A DNA stretch of 25,174 bases from JBBTWO01 sp038062745 (lineage in GTDB: Bacteria; Patescibacteriota; Microgenomatia; UBA8517). A program made the position numbers and the translations under genes. This document shows positions 21,829 to 25,174 of the stretch, in pieces; position 1 is the first letter of the stretch, and each line of letters starts with the position of its first letter. The stretch spans positions 1 through 25,174 of the forward strand of contig JBBTWO010000052.1 of the NCBI GenBank assembly GCA_038062745.1, in the 5' to 3' direction. The notes beneath the pieces were generated by a model that was given only the letters and a program-made list of their open reading frames with translations, did not search any database and had not been told where the DNA came from.

Positions 21829-22610
21829 TTGAACATTCTCCTGAATTTCTTAAATGGATAAACAATCATTGATTTTAGTGTATAGTCAAAACCAAATGGT
21901 CTCCAGAGATTAAAATTACCAACAAAACTGCTGTTAATAAAAAAACTTTCTGGGTAATAGTAGTCCAGTGGTAGAGCGTTGGTTAATTCGTATTTTACTT
22001 TCTTTCTATCTTTACTGGATCTGGGCAAAAAACTGGCATGCAGATAGTAGTAGTCACTAAACGAAACTCTTTCTTTTGGTAAATTTTGAACCGGTACTTT
22101 ATTTCCGTCTACATACGTTTCACTCGGATATGTTCCCCGTATGTGTAGTTCTGGAAGGTTTTTTATAAATCTAATATTCAAGTGGCCTTTTTTGCCGTGA
22201 ATTTTATACTGACCAAACGACTCATCAAGGCAGTGGTACATATCCCCAACCAGCATCGTGTTTGGGCTAACTACCACATCAAATTTATCTCCACTTTCTT
22301 TAAGGTGTTTTGTTTGTTGGCCAATCATGTGTTTATGCCAAATTTCATCGCCATCCAAAATAAATATCCAATCTGCCTTTGTTTCATCAAGCATCTGTTG
22401 TCTGGCTAAACTTACTCCATGTGCGCTCTGCTTGCCAATTTCTTTAAATTTTATTTTCGGGTTATTAATTGACTTCACAATTTCAACAGTTTTATCACTG
22501 CTGCCAGTATCCCAAACCAAGATTTCGTCTACATAGTCAATCACAGATATGATTGCATAATAGATAAAATTTTCTTCGTTTTTAACTAAACAATGACAAG
22601 ATATTTTCAT
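21825..22610 (-). CDS. GT2 glycosyltransferase (WaaE/KdtX-like group)
   Basis: A 261-residue GT-A enzyme of a branch distinct from the other GT2 genes. ISCHCLVKNEENFIYYAI at the N-terminus, VWDTGSSDKTVEIV (33-46), LARQQML and DWIFILDGDEIW with a D-G-D-E metal site are characteristic of the WaaE/KdtX or beta-1,4-glucosyltransferase-like group. The C-terminal third holds many aromatic residues (FSDYYYLHASF, DYYYPESFF) and the basic end PFKKFRRMFK, possibly for membrane docking. It shares ATGA overlaps with the flippase (22607-22610) and the methyltransferase (21825-21828). Substrate specificity is not readable. Confidence 0.88.
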   Translation of the reverse strand: MKISCHCLVKNEENFIYYAIISVIDYVDEILVWDTGSSDKTVEIVKSINNPKIKFKEIGKQSAHGVSLARQQMLDETKADWIFILDGDEIWHKHMIGQQTKHLKESGDKFDVVVSPNTMLVGDMYHCLDESFGQYKIHGKKGHLNIRFIKNLPELHIRGTYPSETYVDGNKVPVQNLPKERVSFSDYYYLHASFLPRSSKDRKKVKYELTNALPLDYYYPESFFINSSFVGNFNLWRPFGFDYTLKSMIVYPFKKFRRMFK

Positions 22611-23854
22611 TTTGCTTCACTTCTAAACTTATTTACAACCCAAATTCCAGGAATAAGGAAATTGGATAGATTTCCAACTAATACAGTATATGCAGCTCCC
22701 ATATAACCAAAGTTAGAAATCAGGATCCATCCTAATCCTCCTATTATGACAACATGGACACAACTTATAAAGACAAAAAGTGATGGCTTGGAAAAATAAT
22801 AAAAAACTGCGGTATGTACAGGAATAGAAATCAAAAATATTACTTGAGAGATAAGCAAAACAATAAATGGCGCAACAGCTCCAGAATAATCTGAACCGAA
22901 GAGTGTTGGAATGGCAACGTAAGCCAGGGGTATACCAACTACAATTGCGGTCACCCCCAAGCCAAAAACAAATATTTGCAGATTCTTTAAATAGTCGATT
23001 ACTTTTTTGTTTGAGTCAAAAGAAGCCAATTTAGGAGCAACCACAGTAGCAATTCCGGCAACAATTTGTGAGCCAATACCAGCAACTGTTACGGCTGCAG
23101 AATAAATACCTACTTGGGTAAGAGTTAATAATCTAGTGGACAAATACGTGTCTAATCTGGCTGAGATAGCAGCTATTAAAATAAATAGTGCCACCCACTT
23201 GTTATAATGAAAAAATTCCCGATGAACATCGTTTGAGATTTTAACAGTTAAGTAATTAGGTAAGAACAATGAACCAACAACAAAACCAATAAATGGAAAG
23301 ATAATATATGTTTGGAGAGTATTGCCGACAGTCAAAAACCCGAATCTAAAAATAACGATAATTCCCACCAGCCTTAACAAGTTAAGAGCAATATTAAGAA
23401 TTCCCCAGGTTTTAAATTTTTCGAATGCTTGGATGGCGCTGGTAGTAAGGGAGAAAAGCAAAATTCCAAATGCTCCCAACAAGGAATATTTTAAATATTG
23501 TGTTAATTCAGGTTTATTCAAGACACTAGTTGCTATAAACGGAAGTAAAAACCAGCCAATTGCAAACACACTTATCCCTGCAATTACTTTTACTTTCAGA
23601 GCAAGTTTTAAGAACTGTTGTGTTTTTTGTAAGTCTTTATGTCTGTATTTACCAACAAATCGAACAATCCCAGTATCAGTTCCCACATTTGCAATATCTG
23701 CAATTAAAGTAAGTGTTACTAAAACAACTGAAACGATTCCAAATTTCTCAGGACCTAAGAATCTTCCTAGAAGAACGTAGAAGGCAATTCCAAGCAAACC
23801 ATTTATAACAGTTGAAATTGAGGTAACAAAACTTTGTTTAACAGTTTCGTTCAT
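22607..23854 (-). CDS. oligosaccharide flippase (Wzx-type, MOP superfamily)
   Basis: A 415-residue polytopic protein that would flip lipid-linked oligosaccharide across the cytoplasmic membrane. It begins MNETVKQSFVTSISTVINGL, followed by YVLLGRFLGPEKFG, a signature of polysaccharide biosynthesis flippases (PF01943/PF13440) near residues 27-40. About 12 hydrophobic helices with short polar loops fit the family. The frame is open to 23941, but the ATG at 23854 is chosen because it shares ATGA with the upstream gene's stop (23851-23854) and matches the family N-terminus. It is the export step for block A, paired with the Wzy/WaaL-like protein at 8903-10258. Confidence 0.9.
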   Translation of the reverse strand: MNETVKQSFVTSISTVINGLLGIAFYVLLGRFLGPEKFGIVSVVLVTLTLIADIANVGTDTGIVRFVGKYRHKDLQKTQQFLKLALKVKVIAGISVFAIGWFLLPFIATSVLNKPELTQYLKYSLLGAFGILLFSLTTSAIQAFEKFKTWGILNIALNLLRLVGIIVIFRFGFLTVGNTLQTYIIFPFIGFVVGSLFLPNYLTVKISNDVHREFFHYNKWVALFILIAAISARLDTYLSTRLLTLTQVGIYSAAVTVAGIGSQIVAGIATVVAPKLASFDSNKKVIDYLKNLQIFVFGLGVTAIVVGIPLAYVAIPTLFGSDYSGAVAPFIVLLISQVIFLISIPVHTAVFYYFSKPSLFVFISCVHVVIIGGLGWILISNFGYMGAAYTVLVGNLSNFLIPGIWVVNKFRSEAK

Positions 23855-25174
23855 GTTTTTGTCAAACTTTCTTTGCTCTTTTTCCAGAGGAAAAACACCG
23901 TCAAAATCAAAATCGATACCAGTGAAAAATACATTCCCCATCTAACATTTTCCTGACCCTTAAAAGTAATTGCTGTATCTCCATATTTGTCTTCAACATA
24001 GAAACCATTAACCAATGAATAAACAGGTACGACATCAAAATATTCAGATCCAAGCCTCAATTGCCAGAGTGGGTGGTAGTTTTCATTTAGAATCAACCAA
24101 TGGCTTCCCGAAGGAGTTGAAAATTTATAATTTAAGGTACCAAACTTTGTAAACTCGGCAGTATGTACCTTAACAGTTTCTTTTTCCAATTGAAGAGAGC
24201 TTATACTACCAAAGTGGGTAACAAAGGTGTCAGCCAAACTTTGAGCCTTAGCAAATTCCTCTTTTGGAACTATTGCAAAGACATTAACTATTTCAAATCC
24301 GCTTTTGTTTTCCAACACTTGTCCAGTAAAGCTTTCCCAATGAAGATTCTCCCCTTTCTGGGCCCTTCTCACAAAAATCAAATTATTATTTTGCTCCAAT
24401 CTTTCAAATGAAATCTTTTCGCCTTGTTGTGTTGAAAAGGAAATACCTCTGCCGTAATCAAAATCAGTAAAGTTGTGTCCCCTGATGGTCAATTCGTATT
24501 TATACTTTAAATAGTCACCCGCTGAATAGCTGGCCCATTCATTTTTACTGGCCACTTGGCCTGGAGTGACAAAATACTTCTGCAAAAAGCTCAAGGTCAA
24601 ATCCAGTTTGTCCGAACCGTTAAAATAAATTTTTAGCGATTTTGGATCCTTGCCTTCCAATATTGTTGGATCCCACTTACCATCTTCAAAATAGATTGCC
24701 GGAAGTGTATTTTTTAATGGCTGACCAACAGTGGCGTAAATCTTATCCGTAAAGTAAGCTCTTGGGTAACTTTCATTAATTTTATAAACATCAACTGCTG
24801 TTTCCCAATCTTGTTTTTCCAAACTCTTATTGGCTTGCACAAGGTCATTAATAATCTGCCAATCCGTTTTTTCTTTTTGGTCTTTAGTTATTGCTCTTGG
24901 ATCATCTCCCAATATTAGGTATTTAACACCAAGAATTCTAAACCATTCTACAAATTCAGAATTATATAAAAAATTATACCAATCCTCGCCAGCATTTAAC
25001 CGGGCGAAGGGATAGAGGTTTACTAGTGTAATACCATCAAGAGCAGGTTTTTCTTCTGTTTCAAAAGTCAAAGGCTGTCTTTCGGGAAACCAAGCAGATC
25101 TAAAAGACCCTGGTTCTTGAGCTAATTTTTGAGCAATTATTTGATAATCACTGGCTTGGTCCTTTTTGGAAAGA
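23851..25174 (-). CDS. large membrane protein, YfhO/GT-C-like, C-terminal part (5' end outside window)
   Basis: The frame is open to the window edge, giving about 440 residues of what must be a larger protein. The visible part is mostly soluble: FRSAWFPERQPLT, GVKYLILGDDPRAI, a long beta-rich region with WHP-like turns (HWLILNENYHPLWQLRLG), and one C-terminal transmembrane helix (about 20 residues) followed by KKSKESLTKT. This architecture, a polytopic N-terminus presumed upstream, a large external domain and a last helix, is that of YfhO-like and alpha-arabinofuranosyltransferase-like membrane proteins common in CPR glycan clusters. The assignment rests on the layout and loosely similar motifs, so it is tentative. 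A TTG at 25071 is an internal codon, not a start. Its stop shares ATGA with the flippase start. Confidence 0.65.
   Translation of the reverse strand, partial: LSKKDQASDYQIIAQKLAQEPGSFRSAWFPERQPLTFETEEKPALDGITLVNLYPFARLNAGEDWYNFLYNSEFVEWFRILGVKYLILGDDPRAITKDQKEKTDWQIINDLVQANKSLEKQDWETAVDVYKINESYPRAYFTDKIYATVGQPLKNTLPAIYFEDGKWDPTILEGKDPKSLKIYFNGSDKLDLTLSFLQKYFVTPGQVASKNEWASYSAGDYLKYKYELTIRGHNFTDFDYGRGISFSTQQGEKISFERLEQNNNLIFVRRAQKGENLHWESFTGQVLENKSGFEIVNVFAIVPKEEFAKAQSLADTFVTHFGSISSLQLEKETVKVHTAEFTKFGTLNYKFSTPSGSHWLILNENYHPLWQLRLGSEYFDVVPVYSLVNGFYVEDKYGDTAITFKGQENVRWGMYFSLVSILILTVFFLWKKSKESLTKT

Noticed and set aside
23322..23780. A 152-codon plus-strand frame inside the flippase gene
   Set aside because: It is antisense to a clear Wzx-type gene, with no motif, ribosome site or independent promoter; a shadow frame.
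23854..23941. Upstream extension of the flippase to 23941
   Set aside because: The extra 29 residues are charged, lie inside the previous gene and are not part of the family. The ATG at 23854 forms an ATGA with the upstream stop.
25069..25071. TTG at 25071 as the start of the last gene
   Set aside because: The frame continues without a stop to the window edge and the upstream residues fit the family layout, so the gene is truncated by the window instead.
1..25174. Recoding of UGA as glycine or tryptophan, as in some CPR lineages and Mycoplasma
   Set aside because: TGA ends several clear genes at their expected lengths, including many at ATGA junctions where the next gene begins.

Overview
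The window is a 25-kb block of surface-glycan genes from a low-GC bacterium. Almost everything is coded on the minus strand, so the biological reading order runs from base 25174 down to base 1. The genes are small and tightly packed, with many ATGA/GTGA stop-start overlaps, very short gaps and no rRNA or tRNA. UGA is used as a genuine stop, which fits genetic code 11 and argues against the UGA-as-glycine lineages. The density of GT4, GT2 and multi-span GT-C glycosyltransferases, and the YfhO-like and AbiEii-like genes, resemble Patescibacteria/CPR genomes (Microgenomates-type). That taxonomic call is an inference, not something the sequence proves.

Block A (25174 to 7375) looks like one long transcription unit. 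In reading order it holds: the C-terminal part of a large YfhO/GT-C-like membrane protein; a Wzx-type flippase; a GT2; a zinc-ribbon SAM methyltransferase; a GT-C enzyme; a GT4; a HAD hydrolase; an MFS transporter; a GT2; a second GT-C; two adjacent GT4 enzymes; a hexapeptide acyltransferase; a small two-helix membrane protein; a GT2; a Wzy/WaaL-like polymerase or ligase; and a third GT-C. Together they could build a decorated (methylated, acylated) lipid-linked glycan on the cytoplasmic face, flip it, polymerise or ligate it, and extend it outside the membrane from lipid-phosphate sugars.

Block B (7362 to 6304) is a small accessory patch. It has an unrecognised membrane-associated protein on the minus strand and, on the plus strand, a 40-codon ORF and a 108-codon ORF in the same frame separated by a UAA. 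A promoter region between the plus-strand ORFs and the next minus-strand gene drives both directions.

Block C (6303 to 1) is a second glycan operon: GT4, GT2, GT4, then an embedded AbiEii-type nucleotidyltransferase with its small partner (toxin-antitoxin-like), then a WbaZ-like GT4 and mannose-1-phosphate guanylyltransferase. The last gene implies that GDP-mannose is a donor for some of the transferases.

The most unusual signal is a 23-bp near-perfect palindrome found inside two unrelated glycosyltransferase genes 15 kb apart. In both genes it is read in the same frame and encodes LQG-x-TLKV, which suggests a small protein-coding palindromic repeat. Other points of interest are -10 boxes lying 6 to 9 nt before start codons (possible leaderless mRNAs) and a GT4 whose E-x7-E motif has become E-x7-N.
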